Assembly (NCBI GenBank): GCA_904063045.1
Contig: CAJFCJ010000001.1
Location: 2,115,501-2,179,500, forward strand
Reading direction: 5' to 3'
Length of the DNA stretch: 64,000 bases
Origin: Dimorphilus gyrociliatus
Taxonomy: Eukaryota > Annelida > Polychaeta > Dinophilidae
Both the position numbers and the translations under genes were made by a program. The notes below the pieces were generated by a model. The model was given only the letters and a program-made list of their open reading frames with translations. It was not told where the DNA came from and did not search any database. Below are positions 1-12,500 of the stretch, piece after piece. Each line of letters starts with the position of its first letter. Positions within the stretch are counted from its first letter, which is position 1.

Positions 1-145
1 TATGATGTTTTTGGATTGAAAAAGTATATATTTTGTTGAATAATGACTCTTAAAAGTTCAACTATATCATAAACGATATCTGATAAACACTTTAATATAT
101 TGAACTTTTCATGTGACTGACGAGTTGGGAGATTTTAAGCTTGAA

Positions 146-1230
146 ATGAATCGATATCTGCAGCCGGCTTTAAGGCTTAGATTAATATGTCCATCAAGTT
201 ATACTCAAAAGAGGACATATAGCAAGACATTTGCAGAAAAATACCTATCTACAGACTTCCCTCCTATAGGTGCTGCAAATCAAATCTTAGAAACAGTTCA
301 CGACTTCACTGGATTGCCATGGTGGGCTACAATTGCTATTACTACAGTTAGTTTAAGAACTGTTATAACTATGCCCCTTGCGATATACGGTCAACGAATA
401 ATGGCGAAATTAGAGGCTCAACAGCCAGAACTTAAGGAAAAAGCTGGTATTCTATTGAGAGAAGTAGCTCATGCCAAAAAAGAACGAGGTTGGACTCAGA
501 AGGAAGCCGAAGCTCAGTTTAAGTTAAATGTTAATATAATATTATCTATAATAAAACAATGCTAATACAATGTTATGTATGATTACTACAGCTGAAACGA
601 ATAATTAAAGAAATCTATATAAGAGATAATAATCATCCCATGAAAAGTGGTTTGGTAATGATCTTTCAAATACCCCTATGGTTGTCAATGTCGTTTGCTT
701 TGCGTAACATGACTGGCTCATTGCAGTTTGGAACAACAAGTATATTATTTTCAACAATTAAATAAATGCAGAATATAATATATATATATATATATATTTT
801 TTTTTTCTAAATAGGGAACTCACCACTATGTCCCGATATGGCAAACGAAGGAACATTGTGGTTTCAAAATTTAATACTTCCAGATTCTACATGGCTATTA
901 TCACTGTGCCTTGGAACAACGCAACTGGCTCTTTTAAAAGTATACTACTCTTAATATCTATCATCTTGTATATCATCTAAATAATACTTGTTTTTTTAGA
1001 TGTTCCCCATCAAAGGAGATGGAAAATTGGCTAAAACTATTAAGTATTCGTTAGGATTTTTTGCAGTTTTAATTGTTCCCATCAGTGCACAATTACCTGC
1101 CGCAATGACGTTTTACTGGCTAGTCTCATCTCTCTTTGGATTCTGTCAAAATTTACTTTTAAGGCATCCTTCTGTTAAGAAATTAATAAAGTCAAATATA
1201 AAAATAAAAAGTATAGAAAAACCATTATAG
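146..1230 (+). CDS. COX18: COX18-like mitochondrial inner-membrane insertase
   Basis: Member of the Oxa1/YidC/Alb3 family. COX18 exports the C-terminal tail of cytochrome oxidase subunit 2 across the inner mitochondrial membrane during complex IV assembly. Four exons: 146-529, 592-739, 815-939 and 1000-1230, giving about 295 aa, normal for COX18. I chose the ATG at 146; an upstream GTG frame is open but has no ATG. The basic, Arg-rich N-terminus (ALRLRLICPSSYTQKRTYSK) fits a mitochondrial targeting peptide. The first hydrophobic segment follows GLPWWATIAITT, and the family run MTFYWLVSSLFGFCQNLLLR ends the last exon. Exon 1 uses a weak GTTAAT donor, inferred because it restores the frame into LKRIIKEIYIRDNNHP. 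An Oxa1L paralogue is possible, but its length and the GMVMIFQIPLW-like core (here GLVMIFQIPLW) favour COX18. Confidence 0.85.
776..797. repeat. AT microsatellite in COX18 intron
   Basis: TA-dinucleotide run followed by a poly-T tract that doubles as polypyrimidine tract of the exon 3 acceptor at 814. Confidence 0.8.
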
Positions 1231-1253
1231 GATTAAATTTCGTTCACTTACTG

Positions 1254-1259
1254 AATAAA
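1254..1259 (+). terminator. Poly(A) signal AATAAA of the COX18-like gene
   Basis: Canonical AATAAA 24 bases after the stop codon, the first one downstream of the last exon. It implies a very short 3' UTR. Confidence 0.6.
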
Positions 1260-3217
1260 AAACCTCAGGTTTTAATGCTGCAAAGTGGTTTTATTTATTA
1301 AAGTGCTATTAAAACTGTTGTTTCCTAGACCTATCATTGGAGAATTATAATAAAATACCCCATAACTAACAGCCTTTTGAGTTATTTTTACTTTTATTCT
1401 AAATTATTCATGCAGAAAGTCTTTTTTACTGTAATATCGATTTTTTCGCAATTATCCATTAGTTACTTTACAGAGTTGTATTCTTATATTTTGGAATCGT
1501 ATTGAATAGCTATCTGAGAACTACGAAAGCCAAGCAGGTCATTGAAATACTATTAGGAAAATGTGCTTGAAATATTTTAGACCCGGGAAGAAATATCACT
1601 TGTAATAAATGTTATTCTTAGAATTTAGGTACAACGACATATCTCCTAAAACAGTAATTCTTGGTAAATAGTTGAAAATACAGCCATTAACCTTGAGTTT
1701 ATCGGTAATGTCTTAGCTGGAAGCTGTATATAGAATTTCCACGGAACTCCATAACAACAACTAATCTGATGTTTTTCTCCCTAAGATGCTTTAAAATTAC
1801 CTGATTAGAAAACAACTTGGGTAAAAATATTGCTAGCATCCACCATCCTTCTTAACACGATAATAGCATTGTTATTAATAGCAATTATTCTATAATACAA
1901 AGAGAATAAACATTATTTATATAAAAGTTAAAAACAAGCAAAGTCCAATGAAATTATATATTTAATTTATTGCGTGACAATTATATTCTTAAAGGCTTTC
2001 TTCTATAATTTAGTTTCTAATATTTCATTTACCTGACACGTACAATTGAATAGCACGCAAAATTTAAATTTTGTCAATCTATTTTATTCCATTAAATCAA
2101 ATTCTACTTTCTAAAATGAATTACAAGAGACAAACGGACAAATTGACTTCCTTTCAAATTAAAATATGAAAACAAACTTAAAGTGAGAAGCTAATTGAAA
2201 TAAATATTTATTGAATTACTGAAGTTTCATTTAGTTGTTCTCTTTTTAATAGGAACTTATAATATACGGTCACTCTATAGCTTTCTGTAATAGTATTGTC
2301 TAATAATCTCGCAGCTCGAAAAAGCATTTGATCTACAGGTATAAGTACATCATACATGCTTTTATCTGTGAACCTAGTTAATTAAATAGAAAAGGAAAAG
2401 CTCTTTACATCTTTATAATTCTTTATTTAATAAATTTCAATGTACTTGTCCTACAAATTTCTATTCGCTATTCCTTGGTTTTTCTTCTATTGTAACTGAG
2501 ATTGTATGGGATGTATACTCTTTACAATAATTTAATTGTATCTATTTTATTTATTACCTGAATATTTCTGTACGAAAAATAAACTACACTGCTACGCATA
2601 TCGATTGTTTTTCTTAAAATAAAAAGACTCCAAATGTTTACCTTATCCTACTTATTCATCTTATTTTGTCATTGAAAGTATTTACCTAATATTTTACAGT
2701 TTTCGATTTGGTCTACTAGATAAATGTTCAAGAGAAGATGTAATAAATACAATATCTTCATTGTTTCTTTAATGATTTGTTTGTTATTCCTATTCTAAAT
2801 AGTTCTAATACACTTTGTCGTTGTAATTTTTAAGGATTAAACATTCTACATATGTAATCGTCCTTGGTATAAGGGATAATATAAACAATTTTAAAAACTT
2901 TGATCAAATATTGCCACGTTGAAATTGATTTTAGATGTACGTCACAAAAGTATTCCTGGTCAATGTATCCAAGTGACGTCCAACTAATAAAAGGAAGATA
3001 CTTTTCGTGACGTTTAAATTCATAATTTAGACATTTTTCACATGGTAAACGTAGGAATTAAGAGCAATTTATAAACTAGGACATCCATTTCTCTATTTAA
3101 ATGATTGAACGATGTTTAACTTGTCGACTTGCCATACAATAAACAACTTTTTATTTAAAAAATAAAACAAAACAACGTAAATATCAAAAAGTTTACACAA
3201 ATATTTAAAAACTAAAT
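1260..3217. other. Intergenic, convergent gene ends
   Basis: AT-rich stretch between the converging 3' ends of the COX18-like gene (+) and CWC25 (-). I see no convincing exon, repeat or RNA gene here, only scattered AATAAA and AT-rich runs. Confidence 0.5.
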
Positions 3218-4371
3218 TTATCTCTTTGCAAATTTGGAATCAAAATCGCCAGACCTCTTTTGTAAGTTATGTCTGTTTCTTCGTAATCTATCTTCTACTG
3301 TACTTGAGTTTGCGTGGTCAGCCATCATATGACTAATTTGAAACATTTATTTATAAAAGTAATTATTTTATTTGATTATAAAAACATACCTTAAGTAAAG
3401 ATTCTTTCGCCGTTCATTTAATCTCTCTTCTTCTTTCTTTTCCTGCTCTTTATGTCTTTTTATTGACTCATTTCTTTCTTCTTCTCTCCATTTTGCATTT
3501 TTCATCATATCCTGCCGCTTCCTCTCCTTTTCCTCTTCAGTTAATTTCTTTGTTTTATGACTTTTTTTATGTTTAATTTCAGGCGATTTTGATCGTTTAC
3601 GTTTTCTTTCCTTTTCCTTCTCTTCTTTTTTTTTGACCAATTCCAAGTACTTTTTATATATTTCATCACCAGAATCGGAGGAAGAGTCTCTTCGCTTCTT
3701 CTTTTTCTTTTTCTTTTTTTCTTTTTTTGGTTTTTGAACTATCTTTTGAAGCTCTTTCAACTTAATAGGATTTTGTAATAGTCTTTTTTTAGCCTCTTCT
3801 TCCTTCTGCTTAATCATAAAAAATGGATCTTCTTTCATTTTCGCCTGCATGTCTAACTCCGTTCGTCTTTTGATGACATCATCAAAGTTACTACCCGGAA
3901 CTGTTTCAGGTTTTTCTTTTTCATCTTTCAGAAAGTGTTTGTCTGGAATTTTTTTCCCTAAAAGGTATTCTTCTTCATCCACTTTATCGCCACTATACAT
4001 CCTATTATACAAATCATATTAACTTTTATATTGAGAAAGATTTTTACTTAACGTACCATTTCATTTGATCTTTAGAGCTGCCCTCAGATTCTGCAGGAAA
4101 TAAATACCATATCAAAATCATTTCTTAAATTAAAATTAATGATAAAAAATAGATTATTACTTTTCTGACAAATTTTTAAGCAACTCTATAAGACTACAAT
4201 GAGAAAATCTACTCAGATTTTAATTTAAATATCACATTTAGGGTATCTTAAAGATATCGACATAATATATCGTAATATACCTTTCTCCATTCGCTCCTTT
4301 AACATTTTTTGTAGTTTTCTTCTTTCATCAGGATCCATAGAATCTATATCTATATTTTTAGACTTGTTCAT
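3218..4371 (-). CDS. CWC25: CWC25-like pre-mRNA splicing factor
   Basis: CWC25 (CCDC49) is a spliceosomal step-one factor that helps the branching reaction. Four exons on the minus strand: 4371-4281, 4090-4057, 4001-3390 and 3332-3218, giving 283 aa. Family marks are the W-MY-G...DEEEYLLGK block (the MYQGP...DEYLLGR region of animal CWC25), a DPFFMIKQKEEE block, a long Lys/Glu-rich basic centre, KRQDMMKNAKWREEER, and the terminal VEDRLRRNRHNLQKRSGDFD...KFAKR. The C-terminus matches the family end to end. The oddity is the N-terminus: it begins MNKSKNIDIDSMDPDERRK and lacks the CIR segment (family motif around KKSWHP) that starts other CWC25 proteins. Either that region is lost, or an upstream exon escaped me; I found none in the 550 bp before the RBM33 gene. 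Confidence 0.88.
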
Positions 4372-4922
4372 TTTTCACGATATAGAAATTTTAAAAGAAT
4401 CAATTGAAAGAAACGTTGGAAATTCGAAGGACCTGTAATCAATTGCAATGTTAGTTTAATAGTTAAATCGATCAAGATTTAAAAAGTTTTGCTTCTAAAA
4501 AAATATCGAATAAAACTAGCTATTATTATTTTTTTGCTTTCTTAAGTAGTATTTGTAACATACACAGTGTTCAATCAAAAATCTTAAAATCGGATTTATT
4601 TCATTGCTTAAAATATTTGTAACCGATTACTGACCATCCGATTAGTCGTCGATAATCGAGAGGTCACGTGTTCTGCGTGAAAATATTTCCTATTACCAAG
4701 TCTGATGTCCGTTGACTATATTCCGCTCTACAAATAAATCCCATAGCTCTCATACAATTTCCGGTTCCGGTAATTTGTTCTGTGCTGCCTTGTGCATTTA
4801 CTAGTATAAACTCAATAAAATTCTATTAAACTTTTGCATTTGGTAAACAATTTAGTGGATTTGAAACATCGATGATAGCGTAGTCAGTTACAACACAGCT
4901 TTAGTATCTTACTGAATCTAAC
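4372..4922. promoter_or_regulatory. Bidirectional promoter of CWC25 and RBM33
   Basis: The two start codons are 551 bp apart and point away from each other, so both promoters and 5' leaders must share this stretch. It holds a palindromic E-box GTCACGTG (4663-4670) and two adjacent ETS-type TTCCGG cores (4759-4764 and 4765-4770). No TATA box stands out. Both products work in RNA processing, so shared control is plausible; this is inference from layout. Confidence 0.6.
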
Positions 4923-7264
4923 ATGAACAATGAAAATGTTAACGATTGGGAAAAGTCAGTCATTTTAAACAAAAAAAAATACATTCTAAACAAATTTAAA
5001 TATTTTTCTCCTTGTAAACAGTGATGAAGAATTACTAGGAGATGATGCAACTAATAATTTAAGGGTAATTATTAACAATCAATAATTTTAGCAAGTTTGA
5101 CTGATCTTTTTAAAGGAGGAAGAAATCGATGAGGAAGCTCTTCTCAGATTGTCTGACGAAGAAGAAAAGATTAAGGACGATGCACCTGATGAGTTAGTTG
5201 CATATGATATTATTTTTATATTTGAGCTCAACCATTTGCAATTACACAGAGATTTTGTGGTCGACGTCAACGCTCAAGAAGAAGAAGAGGTTCTAAATTC
5301 CAAGAACTTTGAACCCGTCGGAAACGAGGAAATTGACTCTACCAATGCTTTAGACTTTGAACCAGATGAAGAAGAAGTATCTGTTACAAAGGGACGACAT
5401 ATGAAAGAAGACGATGGCTCAGATTATGATAGTGATAATAAACAAACAAGAGAACGTTTTCGTTCTGAGAGACAAAACGTGACCAATGAAGTCAAATCAA
5501 TAGGTTGTATTTAAGTAATGGATTTCTATGATGTGGTTTAATTTAAGTAATTATTGTAGAGAGTATGCTGCCTCAGAACAAGAACAAGCCCATTAAACAT
5601 TTCATGCCCCGTACTAGGCAATTTCGTCCTAAACACAGGCCGCCTGTGCCCATGAGAAACAAACAACATGCTCTTGACTTTTTGATGGCACAAACAGCAG
5701 TTGCAGCGGCAGCCGCACCCCGAAGGTTTCCACCACCATCTTCGATGCATATTCTACCAAATTTAAGTGCTCCCGCCCCCCCACTCAACATGCCTAGTGG
5801 GCCAAGGAAAATTTTAATAAATCCACACTTTAGAGGAGAAGCAAATTCGGGTCATCCGAATAACAACTTTTCACCTTTCAATATGTCTTCTGGCCCACCA
5901 CCACCACCCTTTCCTAGTCATCCGCCACCTCCTTTCCCTCATACTGGAATGCTGCCTCCATTTGATGTTGTGCCAGGCCAACCACAGATGCAAAATTTTG
6001 GGTAAGCAATATAATATTTTTATACGTATATTTTTTATATCACTTTTTTAACAGTCAATTTCCCCCTGGACAAAATTTTCCACCTCCGTCAACAGTATGT
6101 GCTAATTAGCTCTTAGCGATCAGTTTTTAATTAATAATCTCTCTTTTTCAGCAACCCTTTCCCCCTGGATTCCCACGAATGCCATCTGCCTCAGCCAGTA
6201 ATTGGCCTCTGAATATCCCATCAAATTATGATCGGTCCAGATATAATGAACCTAGGAGACGTCGCGTTTCTTCTTCATCAAGTGACTCAGATCATCGTCA
6301 TAGCAGGCGCAGTAGGAGGAAAAGACGTTCTCGTCGAAGTTCATCTGACTCTCGTTCACCTATTCGTGGTCGTCGTTCAATTAGCCGCAGCTGGTCCAGA
6401 AGCCCAAAAAGAAGGTCTCGTTCACCGTCCATACGCAGAAAAGAGCCTAAGCAAAAAGTTAAAGAATATGTTGATACATCTAAACCTTTGTTGCAAGAAG
6501 TTGATCCTGAGTTTGCTAAGAAGCTTGAAGAACAGAAGAAGTAAGTCTTATTTGATTAATTTTTCTGCTATTCAGTAAATTATATATCATTAGGCTTAGG
6601 GAGAAAGTGCTCCGTCAAAAGGAATTACGTCGCCTGGAGAAAATTCAACAAGCAGAAGAGAACGAAAAGAAAGACGTATTTAATGAAGATAAAAACCGCT
6701 CACAAACACATAAAACCATTACTAAGACTGTCACAAAATGCTATCAGTCCAAAGAAGGTAGCATTGTTAAAACCAAAAAAGTTTTTCAAACGACTGTTCC
6801 AGTTTCAAAAGAAAAAGAAGATGACGATAGTAAAATAATTGCTAAAAAGCGCATTGTAAAATTGCCAACCGTGCAACGAGGAGCAGCGGATAGCTCAACG
6901 CAATCCGATAATCTACAAATATCTTCAGATAATAAACGAAGAATTGTTGTGGCATCAAATTCATCAAAACAGCAGAAAACCTGCAAAGTGATAGTGGAAG
7001 GTCTGTCAGAAGTCACTTCAAAACAACAATTACACAATCTAGCTACATCAATTGGAAAGGTAGACGACGTTAACGTAATGTCAAAGGAGCGCAAGGCGAT
7101 TATTACTTTCTCAAATACAGCTGACGTAGCAATGTTCGTCAGGAAATATAACAAGTATGTTTTTTATGAGGAAAAGTGCACTTATCTTCCACTAACCTCT
7201 CTTTATCATTTATAGGCATATGTTGGACCTCAGCCATATAAGCGTCGCTCCCTTTTACCAATAA
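4923..7264 (+). CDS. RBM33: RBM33-like RNA-binding protein
   Basis: RBM33 is a nuclear RNA-binding protein linked to RNA export and m6A control. Nine exons: 4923-4954, 5022-5064, 5116-5192, 5250-5503, 5560-6001, 6055-6094, 6152-6540, 6594-7154 and 7216-7264, giving 628 aa. The order of parts fits the family: an acidic N-terminus (NDWENDEELLGDD, then EEEIDEEALLRLSDEEEK), a proline/methionine-rich middle (about 136-310), an Arg/Ser-rich block (about 320-380), a coiled basic stretch, and a degenerate C-terminal RRM (about 554-628) ending HMLDLSHISVAPFYQ. The 57-bp intron 5193-5249 is inferred: removing it turns an unlikely hydrophobic run into the acidic APDEDFVVDVNAQEEEE. Identity rests on architecture and the C-terminal RRM ending, so it is good but not absolute. 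Confidence 0.82.
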
Positions 7265-9573
7265 ATGACTGTTGAAACATTTCTTTTTTTATAAATCAGG
7301 TAGGTCAATTGTTTTTTTGTATATAATTTTCATGTAGTATTTATAGTATTTTTTCTTGGTGTAAAAAATAAAAATCCTACACCTAAAAAAATTAACTTTT
7401 TTTGTTAGTGTTTGTTACGTAACTGCAGGCAGCTACGGATCCTTTTTTTAGTTGTTTTTTTTTTAAATAAAAAACAATTAAATTAATAAAAATTGTTGCT
7501 TTGCCTTCTCTATATAAAAAATAAATATATTAGTCTTATTGCTATTTGGTCTTCCACCAAGGACATAAAACCAGATATCCATTTTTTCATTTGTATTCTT
7601 TTGTTAAATCGATAACCAATGTTCGAGGTTGTGTAAAAATTCTCTCACAAGATATTAAAAAAGTATATACAGTATGAATCTAATTCTAAAAAGTTGCTTT
7701 AAAAAAATAATATGTTTTTTTTTCTCTCTTTGTCAATCAAGTTGTGCCACTATAAGGGGTATTTTGCCGCTTATTTTCTCTTTCAATTTAAAAATAAACT
7801 ACCTCTGACAGAAAGGAGTATTCAAGAGCCTTATGTCGTGTCTTCAGTGCGTAAATTGTATTATATGAATCACTGTCTTAAGTAAGGTATATTTGAAAAG
7901 TGAAAGTATAATATGTAAGGATACTATCTCTACATATTTTATATATTGAAGAATTGAATAGCAAAGTATGTGTAATAAAAGAACAAGAAAGATCACTTCC
8001 CCCACATTATATTGAAGTCAATCAGATGAAAACTAAAAGAAATAATCAATATGAATTCATATAATAATGTAATAACTCAAGCACTCATGTTGATCAACGA
8101 ATATATACATAGTTATATACAGAATATATACATATGCATAATATACTGAAAGTATAAACCTCAACGTGGGAGTGTATAGAGGTATTTTAATGATATAATA
8201 AAAGACACAAATAATTAATTGCTGTAAAAAATAATAATATAAAAAAAGAATGTTTTATACCTAATGAATAAATTACGTAAAGCTTTTTTTATACATTAAG
8301 AGTAGCCATCGACACAAAATCCAGAACTTTTAAAGAAAAAAACTGAACTTTGATCAATCTTTCTATAATGAGATATGATCAATGTCTAAACCTTTCAATA
8401 GTCCTTAAGTATTTGAAGGATTAGATGAAATAGAAACAGTCTTTAAGTGGTGGGTTTTTCTCTTAAGATCACGAATACGCCTATGTTGACTATGTCAATT
8501 GTAAAAACTCGTGTAGATTCTATTATTCATGCAAATTGTATGATATTACTACTTAAAACATTTTTTTCAACATTTCTTTCAGTTATAAAGAACGAAAAAG
8601 GGGGTCAAGAGTTCAGGAGATAAATATATCAATATTTAACTTTAAAGTTCATCGATGTTTAGTGACTTAAAAAAAGAAAAACAGAAATTAATAAGTTAAC
8701 CAGATGGCTTTTATAAAAATCTGTATGATGGAATTTCGGAGTGCGTGTTAATTTTCCAAATCAATTAATACCTTCTCTCAACTGTCTTCAGTACGTACTA
8801 AAGAAAAGAAAAACGGTTTAATTATAAAAATGAAATATATAATTAAAGATAGAAAAATTTTCCCAGGTTACTTGTGTTATTATGTTTTACGAAATAAGAA
8901 TAATTATAATAATAGTCTATCTGCGGCGTAATAAGCTTACTTCATAAGAAATCTTCTTCAATGCTCTCCATACGACATATTGCAACAAATATCTTTGTCG
9001 TAGTTTAATATTAGGACACGTGAAACAAGTGCATCAAAATAAATAATTTTCGTTATTCTTTTTACTACAAAATGAAATGATACATATCGTAAAGATAAAG
9101 ATATTGGCTGAAATGTACGTCACGGTCGTTCTATTATTGGTTTTTTTCCCCCCTACTTACACAGTAGCCTTCAACCAAAGTGAAGAGGAAGATTAATATT
9201 ATTATTACAGGAAATAAACATATTTTAAAGGAAACTTATAATTCATAAAACAATAAAATATACGTTTGCATTGACTACAAAATTGTAGAAAACGACAATA
9301 CTATTTGCAGATTCAGATAATTTTCTTGGAACTGTCAATTCTAGTAAGTCCTATAACAGGGTCTGGTGGGCCTTGTTCGGATTTTCAGCCAATCAGCTAC
9401 TTCCGACTATTTAATTTAATATTCATGAGCTCATTATGCGATACACGCCAGCAGTCTGCCACTCTATTCTCTGACATTCTAGAGTAATATTATATGAATA
9501 AGAAGATTTTAACCGAAATCAAGCAAAGTCTATCATTAATTTTTGGTACAAATTTTAAGATTCTCTTCATACT
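7265..9573. other. Intergenic: RBM33 3' flank and NFAT upstream region
   Basis: About 2.3 kb of AT-rich sequence. I see no exon with acceptable splice sites and no RNA gene. The last 250 bp is less AT-rich and contains a CCAAT box, so it probably includes the NFAT promoter and 5' leader. Confidence 0.5.
9388..9396 (+). promoter_or_regulatory. CCAAT box (GCCAATCAG)
   Basis: Good NF-Y-type CCAAT match about 180 bp before the start codon of the NFAT-like gene, within a locally GC-richer patch. Consistent with a core promoter; untested. Confidence 0.45.
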
Positions 9574-12500
9574 ATGCTTTCCGAAAATACGGAAGCGTTG
9601 ATAACGTCTTCCCACGTCAACTCTACAGAAGGCGCGGATACATTATTCACACAAGGTATATTAATACAAAATGGCCGCCTATAGCGTTATTTCGGCGCAT
9701 GCGCGAAGTTTGAAAATATTAATTCATTATTTCGTAATCTTAATTTTGCGTTTTACAGACCTAGGAGTCATCAAACATGAGGATAATCTATCACTGGAAA
9801 CCAGCCCATCGCCTACTCAATATCGCGAATTGCCTGTTATGAACGATTTGCATAATTTTCCAAATACAACTAACGACGACGATCTTAGTGGATACTTAAA
9901 TTTTAAAGATCAGAAAGATGATATTTCTAATTTTTTGATCCCTTCAAATACTGATAATGGTATCGAGACCCAAATGAGTATAACTGAAAGATCCGGTAAC
10001 ATGACATTGAGCGAAGGTACCGAAGAAGCAAATGGGAACATACTTTGTTTTTCTGACGAGGATTTTCGTGACGGTGTTCCCCGCAAAGCTAGAAAACATT
10101 CACTTACTGAGAGTCCATCTTCTTATTCGTCTCCAACCTCTACTGCACTTAGTGACGATTTTTACTGCGCAAGTTCGTCCAGTCAGTATACCTTTACCCA
10201 ATTCGGTTCGAACGTCCAAGGAGCCTCCAAATTCTTCACCAGTCCCACTTTAGTAAAAGACTCCATAAGCGGTCCACAGTACGTTCACCTTGCGGCATTT
10301 CTTTAAATATAGATTTTTCAGGTTTTAACCGTCTTATTTTATGCAGATCGTCATCTTTTGTAAGTGAACCTGAGCAGACCAAAACGAAAATAAAGCAATT
10401 GCATTTAAACCAACCGAATATACCGCATTCACAGGACGGTTGCAGTTTAGTAATTCTTAGTCAACCCGAAAAACAACATAGAGCACGTTATCAGACGGAA
10501 GGTAGTAGGGGCGCTATAAAAGATAGAGAGGGCAACGGTTATCCGAAAGTCAAATTAAACGGTTATACCGGTGGCGATAATCTCACTCTTCAAATTTTTA
10601 TCGGTGTGGATAGCGGAAAGGTCAAGCCGCATGGTTTTTATCAGGCATGTCCCGTATCGGGAAAAAACCAAGAACATTGTGAAGAAAGAAACGTTGACGG
10701 TAATTCCGTCATTGAGATGCCTCTAGAGGCGTCTAATAATTATGAAGCTTTGTAAGTATTTAGACTTCGACATGCTGTATTAAAAAAAAAAATATATAGA
10801 CTTTGGCTGATCGCCAATGTCTGCAAATATTTTATATAACTTGTTTACGTAACTAGTATTGATCTGTTTAAATTGAGGATTGGTTGAGGGTAATTAAATA
10901 CTATACTTGGCAAATACGCATTAAATGAATAATAAATACAAATATTCAATTTTTTTTTATAGGGTTGATTGTGTTGGAATTTTAAAGTTAAGAAACGCAG
11001 ACGTTGAGAAGAAAGTAGATAATAAGGCTAAAAGGAAATCAACCAAAGCTAGACTAGTATTCCGAGTGTCTTTTCAGTCAGCAGACGGCACTCATTCTAT
11101 AACTCTGCAACAGACCTCAGATGTAATATCTTGCAGTAAGTATCATTAATATTAATATTTTACAATGGATTTATTAATGTTAAAAGAAATACTTTATATT
11201 GATATAATTCTTTTTAATATATAATTAAATTTGTATAGCTCAACCTGCTGGTCAGCCTGAAGTGTGCAAGAAGAGTATATCATCTTTACCGGTGGCTGGT
11301 ATTGGGGAACAAGGACACAGAGACATGTTTATTATCGGAAAAAATTTCGCAAAAGGTACTGTTGTTAAGTTTTTCTCTGGCGATTGGTGTCAACAAGGAA
11401 AGATCGATTCTGAGTGTTTTCACCAGGTAGGCTTCTTAATTCTTCTTTATGATTAAATCTTTTCTTAAGTCGCATTTTTTGTACCCCCCTCAACGCTTAT
11501 AGCACCACATGGTCGTAACCGTTCCTGAATATGGTGATCCAGAAATAAAAGAACCTACAACGGTAACGATGCAAATTCAAAGTGGCGCAAGACACAGCGA
11601 ACCGATTCAATTCACTTTCTTGCCCAGTAAGTCGTTTGTATTTGATTTGTAGAGATAGGTATCCGCGGAGGCATTTTCAAAACCGATCTGGTTATTGCTG
11701 CACTGACGAGGTTAATCTATTTAATGCATATATTTTAGCTTTGTACGACAACCGTCACAGATCTCAGAAGGCGTATCATTTTAGGTTGATTGTATAATCA
11801 ATTAGGAAAATTATCCGGCTGTAGAGTAAACTTTGTACTTATGCTATCCTAGTTTATTACGTAGTGTAGTAACGTCTAGCGAGATTTGTGACGGCAGAAA
11901 AACTTACGATTTTCACTTGATTGCGATAGAGCACTTCTTTTGCCTTAACGAAATCTCCAATTCATAAACTTATATATATTAACTCGACTTTTGTTATATA
12001 TATATAAGGTGATTTCATATATTTAAATAATAATGAAACGTTGCTTAATCACTAAAAATTTCTTTTATGAATTCGTTTTAAATTAATTTGGACAGACAAC
12101 ATAAATCATCAAGTTTTCTGATATTAAATTCTAAGGCTTTATCGTAATCTATTTACTTTATTGTGATTATAAGAAATTCTATGTAATGACTCAAGGTGTC
12201 AGCATGATCAATCTGCCGAGTTAATTTTGAGAAGTAGATGAAGATCACTAGAAATTTATTTTAAGACCAAGAGATGAAAGCAATCCACAGTTTCACCAAT
12301 CATTATTCCTTTTTTGATATTTGTGCGTTTTGTACTTTGTACAATCATCGAATAATTGTTATGTAAATAGTGTCGTTAACAATATCCAAACAAGTCATAA
12401 GAAATCTGGCATTACACCTGCTTCATATATTCATATACATATATATTACCCAATAACAAATATTATTTAATTAATCTTCATAAGGTATCTTTCCCACATT

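Noticed and set aside
5538-5791. Minus-strand frames opposite the proline-rich RBM33 exon
   Set aside because: Shadows of the proline/alanine-rich coding strand.
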